DNA from: Bacteroidales bacterium
Lineage (GTDB): Bacteria > Bacteroidota > Bacteroidia > Bacteroidales > JAQXIO01
Direction of reading: 5' to 3'
Assembly (NCBI GenBank): GCA_029007825.1
Contig: JAQXIO010000003.1
Location: 1 to 55,598, forward strand
DNA: 55,598 bases
The position numbers and the translations under genes are program-made. Under the pieces are notes generated by a model. The model was given only the letters and a program-made list of their open reading frames with translations, was not told the DNA's origin and did no database searches. This document shows, piece after piece, positions 1 through 10,326 of the stretch; positions within the stretch are counted from its first letter, which is position 1, and every line of letters begins with the position of its first letter.

Positions 1-396
1 GGGCCGATAGTTTTTTTTGAATATTTTTCGGACGGATTGGGGGGGGATAGATATGAATAGGGGGAAAGTTTTGTTTTGATGGGCCCTGGATTTTTTTAGG
101 GGCTAACTTTTGGGGGGAAAAGGGGGATTTTTAAGGGGTGAGGGGGAGTCCCTTTGAAATGGCATTATGGATCTGTGGAAAAATTCCCGTATTTAACTAC
201 TCAATAATAACTAAAAAAGTAAATAAACAATACGATCCGATTCAAGATGTTAGCCTTTCCTTAATCAACAACTATTAAGAAATAAATAGAGCATTCTTTA
301 TGTTCTTAATAAATCGACAGAAAAATTTAAAAGGCCCTATAAAAAGCATCCGAATAAATCAATTTATCCGGATGCTATACATATTCATTTTGCCTT
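1..396. other. Gene-free window start; first ~180 bases look unreliable
   Basis: No coding region is visible. Bases 1-180 are full of G runs of five to eight and T runs of seven to eight, unlike the rest of the window, and encode nothing plausible on either strand. This resembles a low-quality contig end more than genomic sequence. From about 190 onward the composition becomes the normal AT-rich intergenic type, ending in the rprY terminator. I see no promoter or RNA gene here. Confidence 0.6.
341..376 (-). terminator. Rho-independent terminator of the rprXY operon
   Basis: Bases 345-359 and 362-376 form a 15-bp stem with one mismatch and a two-base loop. Read on the minus strand the stem is followed by a T run (complement of 341-345). 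It lies about 20 bp beyond the rprY stop codon. Confidence 0.8.
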
Positions 397-1137
397 TTAT
401 ACGACTTGAATATTTTCTTCTTTGCTTAAATCATCAGCCGACGGGGTTATCAACTTATATCCCTTTCCATGAATATTGATTATTTCTATTCCCGGATCAG
501 CTTTCAAAAGCTTACGAAGTTTTGTGATATATACATCCATGCTTCGAGCATTGAAATAATTATCATCAACCCAAATTGTCTTTAAAGCATAGTTACGTTC
601 CAGAATTTCATTAGCATGTGCACACAAAAGACTGAGCAACTCACATTCTTTGGTAGTAAGTTTCGTTACTTTATCACCAATAGAAAGTGTTTGTTTCTGT
701 GTATCAAAAAGGAAATTACCCAATTTATAGAAAGGTATTTCTTTCACTTTTTTGCCCTTCACGCGACGAAGTATCGCCTCAATACGGAGCAATAATTCTT
801 CCATGCTAAACGGTTTGGTAATATAATCGTCCGCACCAATCTTAAATCCTTCCAAGACATCTTCTTTCAATGTTTTTGCTGTAAGGAAAATGATGGGTAC
901 ATCGACATTTACCGAACGAATTTCCTGAGCCAAAGTAAAACCATCTTTCTTCGGCATCATCACATCCAAAATACAGATATCGAACTTTCCTTTCAAAAAG
1001 CCTTTCAAACCTGCTTCACCATCTGAATAGAGTTCTGCATTGTAACCCTTTGCGATCAGATACTCACGAAGTAACATCCCGAGGTTTTCATCGTCCTCAC
1101 ACATGAAGATTTTCAACTTTTCTTCCATAGCATTCAT
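397..1137 (-). CDS. rprY: OmpR/PhoB-family response regulator RprY
   Basis: DNA-binding response regulator of 246 residues that would be phosphorylated by the kinase encoded just upstream. Seen: a receiver domain (residues about 8-125) with acidic pocket D15/D16, phospho-acceptor D58 in LDVMMPKKDG, T86 and K108; then a winged-helix output domain (about 145-235). The sequence closely resembles Bacteroides RprY as I remember it (KTLKEDVLEGFKIGADDYIT region). The chosen ATG overlaps the rprX stop as ATGA (1134-1137), which implies translational coupling; an in-frame ATG three codons later would also fit. It is the last gene before a clear terminator. RprY is known in Bacteroides as a stress-linked regulator; its regulon here cannot be read from the sequence. 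Confidence 0.92.
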   Translation of the reverse strand: MNAMEEKLKIFMCEDDENLGMLLREYLIAKGYNAELYSDGEAGLKGFLKGKFDICILDVMMPKKDGFTLAQEIRSVNVDVPIIFLTAKTLKEDVLEGFKIGADDYITKPFSMEELLLRIEAILRRVKGKKVKEIPFYKLGNFLFDTQKQTLSIGDKVTKLTTKECELLSLLCAHANEILERNYALKTIWVDDNYFNARSMDVYITKLRKLLKADPGIEIINIHGKGYKLITPSADDLSKEENIQVV

Positions 1138-2684
1138 TTTACAAACGGTAAATAAATAATAAATTTTGTTCCAACATTAAATTCACTCTCCACTTTAATT
1201 CCTCCATTGAGGTCAGTTATTATTTTTTTCACGTAAGCCAAACCGAGTCCAAAGCCTTTCACATCATGCCGGTTTCCTTTCGGCACCCTGAAAAAACGAT
1301 CAAAGACTTTTTTCTGATACTCTTTTTTAATGCCTACCCCATTATCCTCAATAGATATATAAAGTTTATTAGAGTCGTTCCAAGTTCTCGCCATTAATTG
1401 TAACGGCACATCTGGCTTCCGATATTTTATCGCATTGTCCATTAAATTAAACACAACATTCGTAATGTGCATTTCATCTAACATAGCAGTCGATTCAATC
1501 GCATTAAGCTCAATATCCAACGTTCCGCCAACCTGTTCAACCTTAAGATGCATTGTATTGGCTATATTGACGATTAAATCGTTCACATCCAATTCTTTCA
1601 GCTTCAGTGTCGCTTTTTGCTTTTCATACAAAGAGGTCTGCAAAACTTTCTCAATCAAAAAACTTAATCTTTTTGTCTCGTCATATATAACAGTCGATAT
1701 ATGCTTAAAAAGTTCAGGACTTTTCGTTACATCTGCATCTTTTAACATCTGAACGGCTAAGGATATCGTCGATACTGGTGTCTTCAGCTCATGCGTCATA
1801 TTACTAACAAAGTCACTTTTCAATTCTGACAAACGCTTTTGTCTTGAAATAATAACAATCGTCGTAATGAATGTTATCAGCAAGATCACCGTAAAAATCA
1901 TAGACGGAATTATAAACGAAACCGAACTGACAAGAAACTGCCGCATTATCGGGAAGTAGAGCACCAATTGGGCTTTCTTTGATTGCCTGTCATTCTCAAA
2001 TAAAGGCTGGGTAAATGTCCACTTGGAAAGAACATCTTTAAATCCAACACTTCTATAAACCTCTTTACCATCTTTATCCAACACTTTATAATGGAATGGT
2101 AAAAGAAGTCCATTATTTGCTAATTCCGATCGTATGTATTCGTTTATCTTTCTTAAATCTACCCTTTCTTCTATAGGATCCAAACTGGAACGGTACAGGA
2201 TTTCAAGAATCACTTCATCCAAAAGTCCCTTCTGATAATAAAAACGTTGCTGAAAAAGTTCCTGCAAATTCCGTGAAGTTTTCTCTATGCTATTTTCACG
2301 AGACGGAAAGAATTTATTTTTATCCGTCATTTCGCTCTTAAATGCAGCTCCCATTTCCAGATTATGGCGCCACAATAAAGAATCTTTTCCAAATACGTAT
2401 TTATTTTTCCGGTCGAAGTACTGATCATTTATTTTTTGTTCATGCTCTGACCCCCAGGCAAAATAGTTATCCGATTCACGAAAAACCTCCCTCAATAAAT
2501 AAGCTCGAGTTTCATCTAATTCCAGATTTCTGTTTACCTGACGCAATGATCTTTCTACGGCTTCCCTGAAATTTTCATTTCTGGTATCTAATATGGTTAT
2601 AGCATACATTACCTGTAAGGTCAAAAGGCCTACAAATGCAAATGCCATAACAAAAGATAGTAACCAAATCGACCATTTCTTCAT
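1134..2684 (-). CDS. rprX: Membrane sensor histidine kinase RprX
   Basis: Inner-membrane sensor kinase of 516 residues, partner of RprY. Seen: a first membrane helix at about 7-30, a periplasmic sensor region of roughly 220 residues, a second helix at about 253-280, a dimerisation/phospho-acceptor segment with H298 in NMTHELKTP, and an ATPase domain with the N box around N413/N417, the DNGVG motif at 447-451 and the GFGLGL box at 477-482. All kinase motifs are intact. No PAS, HAMP or other named sensor domain stands out between the helices, so the stimulus is unknown. It is the first gene of the rprXY operon and overlaps rprY by four bases. It lies 190 bp downstream of sprA in the same direction; a promoter-like site sits in that gap. 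Confidence 0.9.
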   Translation of the reverse strand: MKKWSIWLLSFVMAFAFVGLLTLQVMYAITILDTRNENFREAVERSLRQVNRNLELDETRAYLLREVFRESDNYFAWGSEHEQKINDQYFDRKNKYVFGKDSLLWRHNLEMGAAFKSEMTDKNKFFPSRENSIEKTSRNLQELFQQRFYYQKGLLDEVILEILYRSSLDPIEERVDLRKINEYIRSELANNGLLLPFHYKVLDKDGKEVYRSVGFKDVLSKWTFTQPLFENDRQSKKAQLVLYFPIMRQFLVSSVSFIIPSMIFTVILLITFITTIVIISRQKRLSELKSDFVSNMTHELKTPVSTISLAVQMLKDADVTKSPELFKHISTVIYDETKRLSFLIEKVLQTSLYEKQKATLKLKELDVNDLIVNIANTMHLKVEQVGGTLDIELNAIESTAMLDEMHITNVVFNLMDNAIKYRKPDVPLQLMARTWNDSNKLYISIEDNGVGIKKEYQKKVFDRFFRVPKGNRHDVKGFGLGLAYVKKIITDLNGGIKVESEFNVGTKFIIYLPFVK

Positions 2685-2759
2685 ATCTTTAACTTAAAGT
2701 CTCAAAATATTTATAGCTATTTTACAGCCTTTATATTCCATAATCGACTAATAATAGAA

Positions 2760-2767
2760 CAAAACTA
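2760..2767 (-). promoter_or_regulatory. Candidate -7 element of the rprXY promoter
   Basis: On the minus strand this reads TAGTTTTG, an exact fit to the Bacteroidota -7 consensus TAnnTTTG, about 75 bp upstream of the rprX ATG. No TTG or TTTG is found at the preferred distance upstream, so the call is tentative. No terminator is visible after sprA, so read-through from sprA is also possible. Confidence 0.35.
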
Positions 2768-2874
2768 CTCCTTTTTTGTTTAAACCTAACACAAAAAAGA
2801 TTAAATATACAGCAAATAATTGTTAATTTGACAAATTTATTACGTTGTTTATATCCTTTATTTCATCAAAAGAT

Positions 2875-5800
2875 TTAACGCTGTAAAGAGAAGCGGAGGC
2901 TCACTCCATAATTAGAGTTAGAAGTGGGGTAAGAAGACGATGACACGAGAGGCTTATTTATCTGAAGATCATAGAATGCTCTTAACGTTAACATTTTACT
3001 TAATGCATAATCTGCTGAAAATTTCATTGTTACAGCTCGTGTACCGGATGTCGACTGTGAATAATTTTCCTCTATTCTACGAATCACAGACTGCATATTG
3101 CGTAAAGAAAAATCGGCCCTCAACAACAAATCATTACTATAATCTTTACTGGGTTTCATATTCAACACCTTATTAAATTCTGCTACTTTATATTCAAGTC
3201 CCAGTACCACTTCCTTGCTGACTGCTTCAACAATCTGTAAAGATGACATATTCAGGCTTAAGTTCCTGGTATTCTTTATTTCCGCACGAGCTGTCAGATT
3301 ATTTTTAAAACTCATATTCACACCAATCAACGGGCTGAAAGCTTCATTGATACTTACCGCAGAAATGTCATAGGGAGAAGAGGGGGTCGGATTACCAGTT
3401 GTGATATCACGAATAAAGCCTAAGCCATCTTCACCATCTGCCTGTACCCAGTTTAAGAAAGAAGAAAAAGCACCGACCGAATAAGTGCATCTGTACTGGT
3501 GTGTAAAGGTTACCGATTTAAAATGTTCCTGAATAAAAGAGAGAGCATTCAATCCATCATACGTAATTTTCCAATTCGGAATCAAAGCCGATAACGAAGG
3601 AAATGCCGATAATTGAACTTTCTGAGGATTCTTTCCCGTATATGCAGCAATAAATGCGGGCACCAAAACATCTGCAGAGTTTCTATTTACACTCCAATTC
3701 TCCGCACTGCTTTTGCCAACATACGCATTCCCTCTCATAAAGCCTGCATCGGGATATCTCACATTACTGTATTTTTGATTTAAACGCGAAGCTATTATAT
3801 CCCGATACTCCCTAAATGTATTAAATGATTTTGATGCGTAATTATTAGATGCTTTCATACTTTCAAAAGCAGAAGATATCGCAACGGTCGACATCGTAAA
3901 ATTACCTCCCAGCACTACGAGAGGATCCTCGTCATACACATATTGAAACTCTTTATTCCGTGTGTGTACTCTGGTAGCGTTCAAATCGATTTTAAGTCCC
4001 TTTATAGGCTCAAGTTGGGCTCTAATGGTTAAATTGGATGCAGCACTATAGATTGCGGGGTTAATATTATTAGAATCATTAAGCAACCATCCATTCTCAC
4101 GTGCCCGATCCAAATAGTTCTCACCCGTAAATCCGAAGGCAAAATCACCCCCCGGAGCAAAGCCAAACGATGACGAAGACTGCCCCAATATATCCCCTAC
4201 CCCCGGACGAAATCCAGACAAATACAAGCCTGCATTATCTGTATACGAAAGGTTCACATTCCGGACCATCATCAAAAAACGGGTAGTGTATTGTCCCACC
4301 TCAGTCCAAAAGTTCTTGTCTTTACCAGCCGGAGGAAGCACCGTTACCTTTATAGATATGGAATCTTTATTCAAAATTTTTATCGACTTTTTATCCATTG
4401 GTTTAAACTTGATCGCATAAGCCAAACTATCTTGCAAACGCCGCGCCGAAACTCTCGGTTTTTTGGTATCAAGATTGTGTGTTACACGAACCAGCGAATC
4501 CATATAAAGATCTATTACTTTTTCAAACTTTTTCGGCTTTTCCCTTACAGGATTTTTCGTATTCGTTTTTTTCTTCCTGGATGAAAACCGTTGATTTACT
4601 TCCTTTAGATATTTCGACTTATTATAAAGCGATTCCATATTAAACCTACCGGTAAAATCAATTTGTCTCTGGTTTTTAATTGTATTTCCTACTTCGATCT
4701 CTTCATCGATATAAGCACCTTTATCCCAATTATACGTACCGTTATAAGCAGCTGTCAATGTCGTCCAATCCAAAGCAGGAATCAATTTCGAAGGGAATGT
4801 ATAAGTTACATTAAACGTTTGATCATATTTTAGAGGCGTTCCCAAATCCCAGATACTTTTCCAGACTGAATCGCGCCACATTTCATACTGATCTTTATTC
4901 AAATCTTTATTGACCTGCACATGAGGCTCTTCTATCCGGGCATTCGTACCGGAATTAAATGTAGCAGAAAGATTCTTTGTCAAATCCCAACGTAACGAGA
5001 AACGCCTATCCCATAAGAAATCCTGCTTAAACGAAACAGGTATAACATTCTCCGGTGCTCCCGACATATCCCTCAACTGCAATTCATAATAATACCGGGC
5101 CATTGCCGTCTGGAATGAAATATTACTGGGTAAATAATTAATTCCAAATTCTTTTACAACCCTCACATTCTTCGATTTATTTTTCATCTTGGAAAACGGT
5201 TGATAGGGCTTCACAAAGGGCGTATATGAATAAGCAAGATTCGCTTTAATGTCTTTCGTTGTCTCATACTCTGTAGTAGGATTAACCTTTTTATCAAGAC
5301 TATAAGCAAATCCTAAACTGAAATTAGCCGGATCATAAGGCATCGGATTTTTACTCTTTATATCAACTTTCATATTGCTGATACTGAAACTTTTTCGTAT
5401 CGCCTTTTCTATTGCAAAATCGTTAATAGAGTCTTTTTCCCTTTTTGTAGCTGCATTATCCAATGCCTCCTGTAGAAGAATATCCTGATCTATCGGATTG
5501 TATTTAGGCAATATTTTCTCATTTGAATATCCATAATAAAAAGGAATCGACACTTTTGCCTTTTCCGGAAAGAATTTTCCAAACTGTACATTCGTTACTA
5601 TATTATACTGATATAAATCGTCCAAGCGCCTTTCTGTCAACGATTGATCCAGCCCCCCAAAACCAGCCGTTTCAATGCGTCCTCCCAAATTTACGGTTCC
5701 CAAATCAGACAGAGCAACATTTAAGTTCGCATTTGCGGCCCATCCGCCATCCTCATTAAATTCGGTCAGTCGTAAATCATCCACCCAAATAACACCCGAT

Positions 5801-8800
5801 TTCGTTTCCCTGGAATTATTCCGCACCCCAATCATAATGGTTTTCACTTCCGACAACGACGGGTTTCCAATTACAGCAACCCGATTTCTCGTATTATCAG
5901 GATCATATTTAGAATACAACGTAGTAAAGGTAACATCAGTTCCTGCCTGCGACTTTTCCCTATTCCGTTCCAATTTCAAATCGGTAAAGACGGAAAGAGG
6001 AATATTAATCATATTCTCTTCAGGCCAAACGGCCTGTTGATCGCTTAAAATCTGAGTATTATATACTCCAGCAGGCGTAAGTGTCAGGGGTACCTCATAC
6101 TCATAATAATTATTTACAAAATCCGAACCCAAACGTAAAAATATAGATAAATCACCGTTCGCCAGATTGGTATTATCGGCTATTAATTTCTCAGCATGGA
6201 CAAACATTTGCAAACGTTTATATTGCCGGAGGTCAAACATTGCAGTCTTATATGCAGCACGTGCATCACCAGACTCAAGGTCGAGAACCTTTAACGACAT
6301 AGATTGCTCATTCTGCTGACGAATCTGAGGCTGACTGGGGTCCAAAATACGTGTAACGCCCGGAGGCAATACGTAATTTACGGGTTCACGGCTGCTATTT
6401 TCTTCTATATTCACAGCGGATAAATCCAATTTTCCCGTATTTGTAGGCGGCTTAAGATTCGGATTGGATAAATCTCTCGTATAAACCCTCCATTCTCCTC
6501 TAATCAACTGGAATGTAGCCAAACGCAAAATAGTAGAATCGGTAAAATTTGTCATATAAACACGCATAAAACGGATCGAATTGAAACCTTCCATTCGTCC
6601 GATGGTACGTGTATATTCCCGAACCGGAATTTTAAACTGGTACCATGTTACCCTTTCATCCTGTCCATTACGAAGACGAACGGTCGCCTCGCGCTTATCC
6701 GCTATAAAATTCTCACCGACTTTCATATCTTTCGGGCGGATCGATATTTTATATTCATAATAAGCTTCATTCTCATTCAACGTATTATCCTGATTGATAT
6801 CTTCCACATCCGGACCAGCCTTCGATGCAGAGCTATATTTCGTATCGTTGTTGGTATCGGAGTTTCCTTCCGTACCATTATACCGTTTATACCGAGTCAA
6901 TATACCGGCCCTTTCACGATCGTATTCCGCCCCTCTGAAATAATGGAAATTATCCATTGCCGGATCGTTAAAAGGAGAAAAACGATCCTGTTGCATTTGC
7001 GCATATACGTCTGAAGGAAGTCTATTTCTCAACCGATCTATAAAATTCTTATAGCTCGGATAGTTAAACTCTTCCTCGGTACTTAAACCATCGAGACCAA
7101 CGTCCTGAATTTCCCGTGCTCCGTCTGAATTATCAAAAGCATAGCCAGTCGACTGAAATTTAGGCACCTTTCCCCATACCGTAGTATCCAAAAGCGTCGG
7201 GTCTCTGTTAACCGGCAAGCCGCTTTCGAACGATTTCATTCCATCTTTTAAAATATCTTCCGATATTTCTCCCAGATTCAAATAGAGATCACCCCCTTTA
7301 GCCACCAGCATCGAGTCATAAATAAAGGGGTCCATCATCCAGAACTCGATGTACTCGATATTCGACGACTCAAAATTGGTCTGATCCAATTTCCGCATCA
7401 TCCCTCCGAAACGTTTTTCCGGATTTGCCAGAGATCCGTCATTCGCAACACCTTCCACATCCATATTGTAAGGCCCCCTCTCTTTCGGATAATAGGCCAA
7501 ATTCAGTACCGGAAGAATTGCCGACTCACCATAAGAGGCCTGACGATTCGGGAAAAGTTCCTGTTCATACACTTCCCTGACAAAATGATTCGATAGCTGC
7601 TCCACATCTTCCCTTATATACGAAGGTGCAATAGAAGAATTTTTCCGCGTCATTGCAGGGTCTATACTATACCATGCCAACAGAGCCCGGTTATAACCAT
7701 ACTTCACATCATTCGACAGAGTTGCTTCAGGAAACATCGGATTAGGTCCGTTATCATAAGGAACACTGCATAAGTTCCATGGATATGCCGTCCTTAAATC
7801 GAATCCAACCTTTGCCGACTCAAAATCATCCAAATATGAATAACCACCTCCATATTTATTCTCATAATGTCCCGGAATAAGATGGGCAAACTCGGCATTG
7901 AACGTAATTAACGAAGGTTTCGTTAATTGTAATAAGGGTAGCTTGTCCAATAAGTTAGTCAATAGCTGGGATTCTGTTCTATATGCCGTATTAAATCCCC
8001 ATAGAGTATTTTTCAGCGATTCATTTCCTGCATCTATTTTCATCGTAAGCGGAACCTCGTAAAGGTGCATAATCGTTCCCCCGATATTAAAATTCGGACT
8101 GAATTCATAATTCAAATCCATTCCTAACATCGTTTTCCGCTGCATGCTGAACATCGACTGATTTTCCAACGAAACGCTAATAGGAGTACCTGCATCAATA
8201 ATACTTTGATTTAAAATCGTAACCCTTCCCGAAGTATAATCTACTACATAATCGGTATTTTCCGTTAACGTCACCCCTCCCGCTGTCACTCTTACCGATC
8301 CGCGGGCAACATTAGAAGCTCCTAAGCTAATTTCCGAGTTTTTGGAGGCCTTATATTCTCCTTTCATCAAGAACTTATTTTTATCGGCAAATTGCTGGGC
8401 TACAGTCTTCGTCGTATCGTATAATTCCTGATAAACGAACTTATCGGCAATCGCATCATCATCTATCATTTTTCTCAAATGGGAACCAAAAGGTTCCACT
8501 ACCGGAAATATAATCTTACCGTTCTGTGAAAGGATCGTATAACCCTCGACAAAGTCGAAGAATCCATCCGGATAAGGTTCATCTTTAGAATCCAAACGGT
8601 CCAGATTCATTACACGTAAAAGTAACTCCAGGTTAATCTTTCCAGCTGGGATATAATTCAGATAAAGCCCTGTCGTATCACTTAAATATTGGATATCCAA
8701 CCGGAACTTTTCTTTCTGCACGGAATACGCACCCAACGAATAGACATTCTTCATCATCAGATCCCAGTAGGGAGCCGACGGTGTTAAAGCCGTACCTTTC

Positions 8801-10326
8801 AATAATTTCACATAAAGAGAACGAAGATTCGACGATTCAGGGGTAGCTTCTCCTGTTATATCCGTTGAAAATTCACCTACCTGAAAGGTCTTCCCCTGAT
8901 AAGTATACTGATATGCGACAGCTAACACTTCATCCGGCTGCAATGCTGTTTTCAAAGAGATATATCCCAACTTCGTATTCAGATAATACTCACTCGCTTC
9001 CAATCGACGGGCACTCTCTATCTTTTCATAGTCGGTGCCATTTTCCAGAACCCCCTGAAAAACCTGCGTTACCTGATTTATATCCCGTGCATCCGGATAT
9101 TGATCTACTATAGTTTTATATAAAGTATTCGCATCATTATATGGAATACCATCCAGATAACTTCCTTGGTGCTGCCATCTATCGTTACTAATATCAGAGT
9201 ATTCACCTAAATCGGTAAATGCCACAATGTTTCTGGCCTGGTCGAATTTCCCCCGCTTATTTGTGATCCAGACTTCTACCTTACTAATCACAACAGGCGA
9301 ATTTATATAAGGCAATTTGCTCAATGCCTGATCATAACGATTCCGGAAATAGTAGCTCAAAAAGAAGTTCCGGTTCTCATCGTATTGATCTGCTGTAAAT
9401 TCAAAGGGTGTTGTCTGTACTCCGCCTTTCGAATTAACCGTTTTCGATTCGGATTCCTGCTGAGAGGCCAATAATCCCACTTTCAATTTCCCAAACTGAA
9501 GATTTGCCTTAATACCAAAAAGCGCCGCTCCACCCCTTATTAACGAGTTCGAGGTCGTCATACTAACATTTCCGGCTTCCAGATTTTTAATTATTTCATC
9601 CTCATTGCCTTCATAAGCCAATTTAATTTTTTTCGTATCGAAATTAAAGGTACTCTGTGTATTATAGTTCATTCCAAAGGAGACCTTCTCCCCCACCTTT
9701 GCCGTAACGTTCATTTGTACCTGCTCATCGAAATTAAAGGTCAAACGATTTCTTTGACGAACCGGAAGAGTCGGATTCATCGTCTTATTCTGTTTCATTC
9801 CAACTGTCAATTCCAAAGATCCCTGCGTCTGAATCCTTACTCCTCCGGGACCGAAAATTCTTTCCGCAGGGCCTATATTGAATTGCATGTCGGCCAAATT
9901 AAAGCCAGATTTTTCATGCTTCTCAAATTCCTCTTTATTCTTGCTTCTGAAATAAGAGTGCATTGACTTCCGCATATCCTGATCCATATATTCTTCCGGA
10001 GAAAGGGAGAACGATGTACCTAACTCATCATCTCCCATTTTTGTCTTCAGGAGATAACGGCCCGTCTTCACATCATATTCTATTTCACTCTTTACATTCT
10101 CAGGCGATTTCAGGTCCATCGGTCTCTCTGCATTTATATCTTCCATTGACCTCGGTTGTGTCGGGGAAACAGGATACCGCAGATTTATACTATCTTTCTT
10201 TGCTTCTTTTTGGGATGGTACAGAGACATTCGTATCCCTCTGCTGCACTTTAGCGTACAGCGATACAAAGAAAGAGGCTCCCAAGACCATGAGCATCAAC
10301 CATATGTAAAGAGAATGTTTTTTCAT
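2875..10326 (-). CDS. sprA: Type IX secretion system outer-membrane translocon SprA/Sov
   Basis: Giant outer-membrane beta-barrel that forms the export pore of the type IX secretion system (T9SS); known as SprA in Flavobacterium and Sov in Porphyromonas. The length of 2,483 residues is normal for the family (about 2,400-2,500). Seen: an N-terminal hydrophobic signal segment (about 5-25), long stretches of alternating beta-strand pattern with abundant aromatic and Asn/Tyr residues, and family-like segments such as PAERIFGPGGVRIQTQGSLE near the N-terminus. The frame stays open upstream to a TTG at 10329, but the ATG at 10326 is preferred: it overlaps the ruvA stop as TGATG, giving tight coupling. 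A ruvA-sprA arrangement is common in Bacteroidota. No frameshift or internal stop was found, so the protein should be functional. Cargo would be proteins with a C-terminal sorting domain, such as the small one at 31265. Confidence 0.93.
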   Translation of the reverse strand: MKKHSLYIWLMLMVLGASFFVSLYAKVQQRDTNVSVPSQKEAKKDSINLRYPVSPTQPRSMEDINAERPMDLKSPENVKSEIEYDVKTGRYLLKTKMGDDELGTSFSLSPEEYMDQDMRKSMHSYFRSKNKEEFEKHEKSGFNLADMQFNIGPAERIFGPGGVRIQTQGSLELTVGMKQNKTMNPTLPVRQRNRLTFNFDEQVQMNVTAKVGEKVSFGMNYNTQSTFNFDTKKIKLAYEGNEDEIIKNLEAGNVSMTTSNSLIRGGAALFGIKANLQFGKLKVGLLASQQESESKTVNSKGGVQTTPFEFTADQYDENRNFFLSYYFRNRYDQALSKLPYINSPVVISKVEVWITNKRGKFDQARNIVAFTDLGEYSDISNDRWQHQGSYLDGIPYNDANTLYKTIVDQYPDARDINQVTQVFQGVLENGTDYEKIESARRLEASEYYLNTKLGYISLKTALQPDEVLAVAYQYTYQGKTFQVGEFSTDITGEATPESSNLRSLYVKLLKGTALTPSAPYWDLMMKNVYSLGAYSVQKEKFRLDIQYLSDTTGLYLNYIPAGKINLELLLRVMNLDRLDSKDEPYPDGFFDFVEGYTILSQNGKIIFPVVEPFGSHLRKMIDDDAIADKFVYQELYDTTKTVAQQFADKNKFLMKGEYKASKNSEISLGASNVARGSVRVTAGGVTLTENTDYVVDYTSGRVTILNQSIIDAGTPISVSLENQSMFSMQRKTMLGMDLNYEFSPNFNIGGTIMHLYEVPLTMKIDAGNESLKNTLWGFNTAYRTESQLLTNLLDKLPLLQLTKPSLITFNAEFAHLIPGHYENKYGGGYSYLDDFESAKVGFDLRTAYPWNLCSVPYDNGPNPMFPEATLSNDVKYGYNRALLAWYSIDPAMTRKNSSIAPSYIREDVEQLSNHFVREVYEQELFPNRQASYGESAILPVLNLAYYPKERGPYNMDVEGVANDGSLANPEKRFGGMMRKLDQTNFESSNIEYIEFWMMDPFIYDSMLVAKGGDLYLNLGEISEDILKDGMKSFESGLPVNRDPTLLDTTVWGKVPKFQSTGYAFDNSDGAREIQDVGLDGLSTEEEFNYPSYKNFIDRLRNRLPSDVYAQMQQDRFSPFNDPAMDNFHYFRGAEYDRERAGILTRYKRYNGTEGNSDTNNDTKYSSASKAGPDVEDINQDNTLNENEAYYEYKISIRPKDMKVGENFIADKREATVRLRNGQDERVTWYQFKIPVREYTRTIGRMEGFNSIRFMRVYMTNFTDSTILRLATFQLIRGEWRVYTRDLSNPNLKPPTNTGKLDLSAVNIEENSSREPVNYVLPPGVTRILDPSQPQIRQQNEQSMSLKVLDLESGDARAAYKTAMFDLRQYKRLQMFVHAEKLIADNTNLANGDLSIFLRLGSDFVNNYYEYEVPLTLTPAGVYNTQILSDQQAVWPEENMINIPLSVFTDLKLERNREKSQAGTDVTFTTLYSKYDPDNTRNRVAVIGNPSLSEVKTIMIGVRNNSRETKSGVIWVDDLRLTEFNEDGGWAANANLNVALSDLGTVNLGGRIETAGFGGLDQSLTERRLDDLYQYNIVTNVQFGKFFPEKAKVSIPFYYGYSNEKILPKYNPIDQDILLQEALDNAATKREKDSINDFAIEKAIRKSFSISNMKVDIKSKNPMPYDPANFSLGFAYSLDKKVNPTTEYETTKDIKANLAYSYTPFVKPYQPFSKMKNKSKNVRVVKEFGINYLPSNISFQTAMARYYYELQLRDMSGAPENVIPVSFKQDFLWDRRFSLRWDLTKNLSATFNSGTNARIEEPHVQVNKDLNKDQYEMWRDSVWKSIWDLGTPLKYDQTFNVTYTFPSKLIPALDWTTLTAAYNGTYNWDKGAYIDEEIEVGNTIKNQRQIDFTGRFNMESLYNKSKYLKEVNQRFSSRKKKTNTKNPVREKPKKFEKVIDLYMDSLVRVTHNLDTKKPRVSARRLQDSLAYAIKFKPMDKKSIKILNKDSISIKVTVLPPAGKDKNFWTEVGQYTTRFLMMVRNVNLSYTDNAGLYLSGFRPGVGDILGQSSSSFGFAPGGDFAFGFTGENYLDRARENGWLLNDSNNINPAIYSAASNLTIRAQLEPIKGLKIDLNATRVHTRNKEFQYVYDEDPLVVLGGNFTMSTVAISSAFESMKASNNYASKSFNTFREYRDIIASRLNQKYSNVRYPDAGFMRGNAYVGKSSAENWSVNRNSADVLVPAFIAAYTGKNPQKVQLSAFPSLSALIPNWKITYDGLNALSFIQEHFKSVTFTHQYRCTYSVGAFSSFLNWVQADGEDGLGFIRDITTGNPTPSSPYDISAVSINEAFSPLIGVNMSFKNNLTARAEIKNTRNLSLNMSSLQIVEAVSKEVVLGLEYKVAEFNKVLNMKPSKDYSNDLLLRADFSLRNMQSVIRRIEENYSQSTSGTRAVTMKFSADYALSKMLTLRAFYDLQINKPLVSSSSYPTSNSNYGVSLRFSLQR

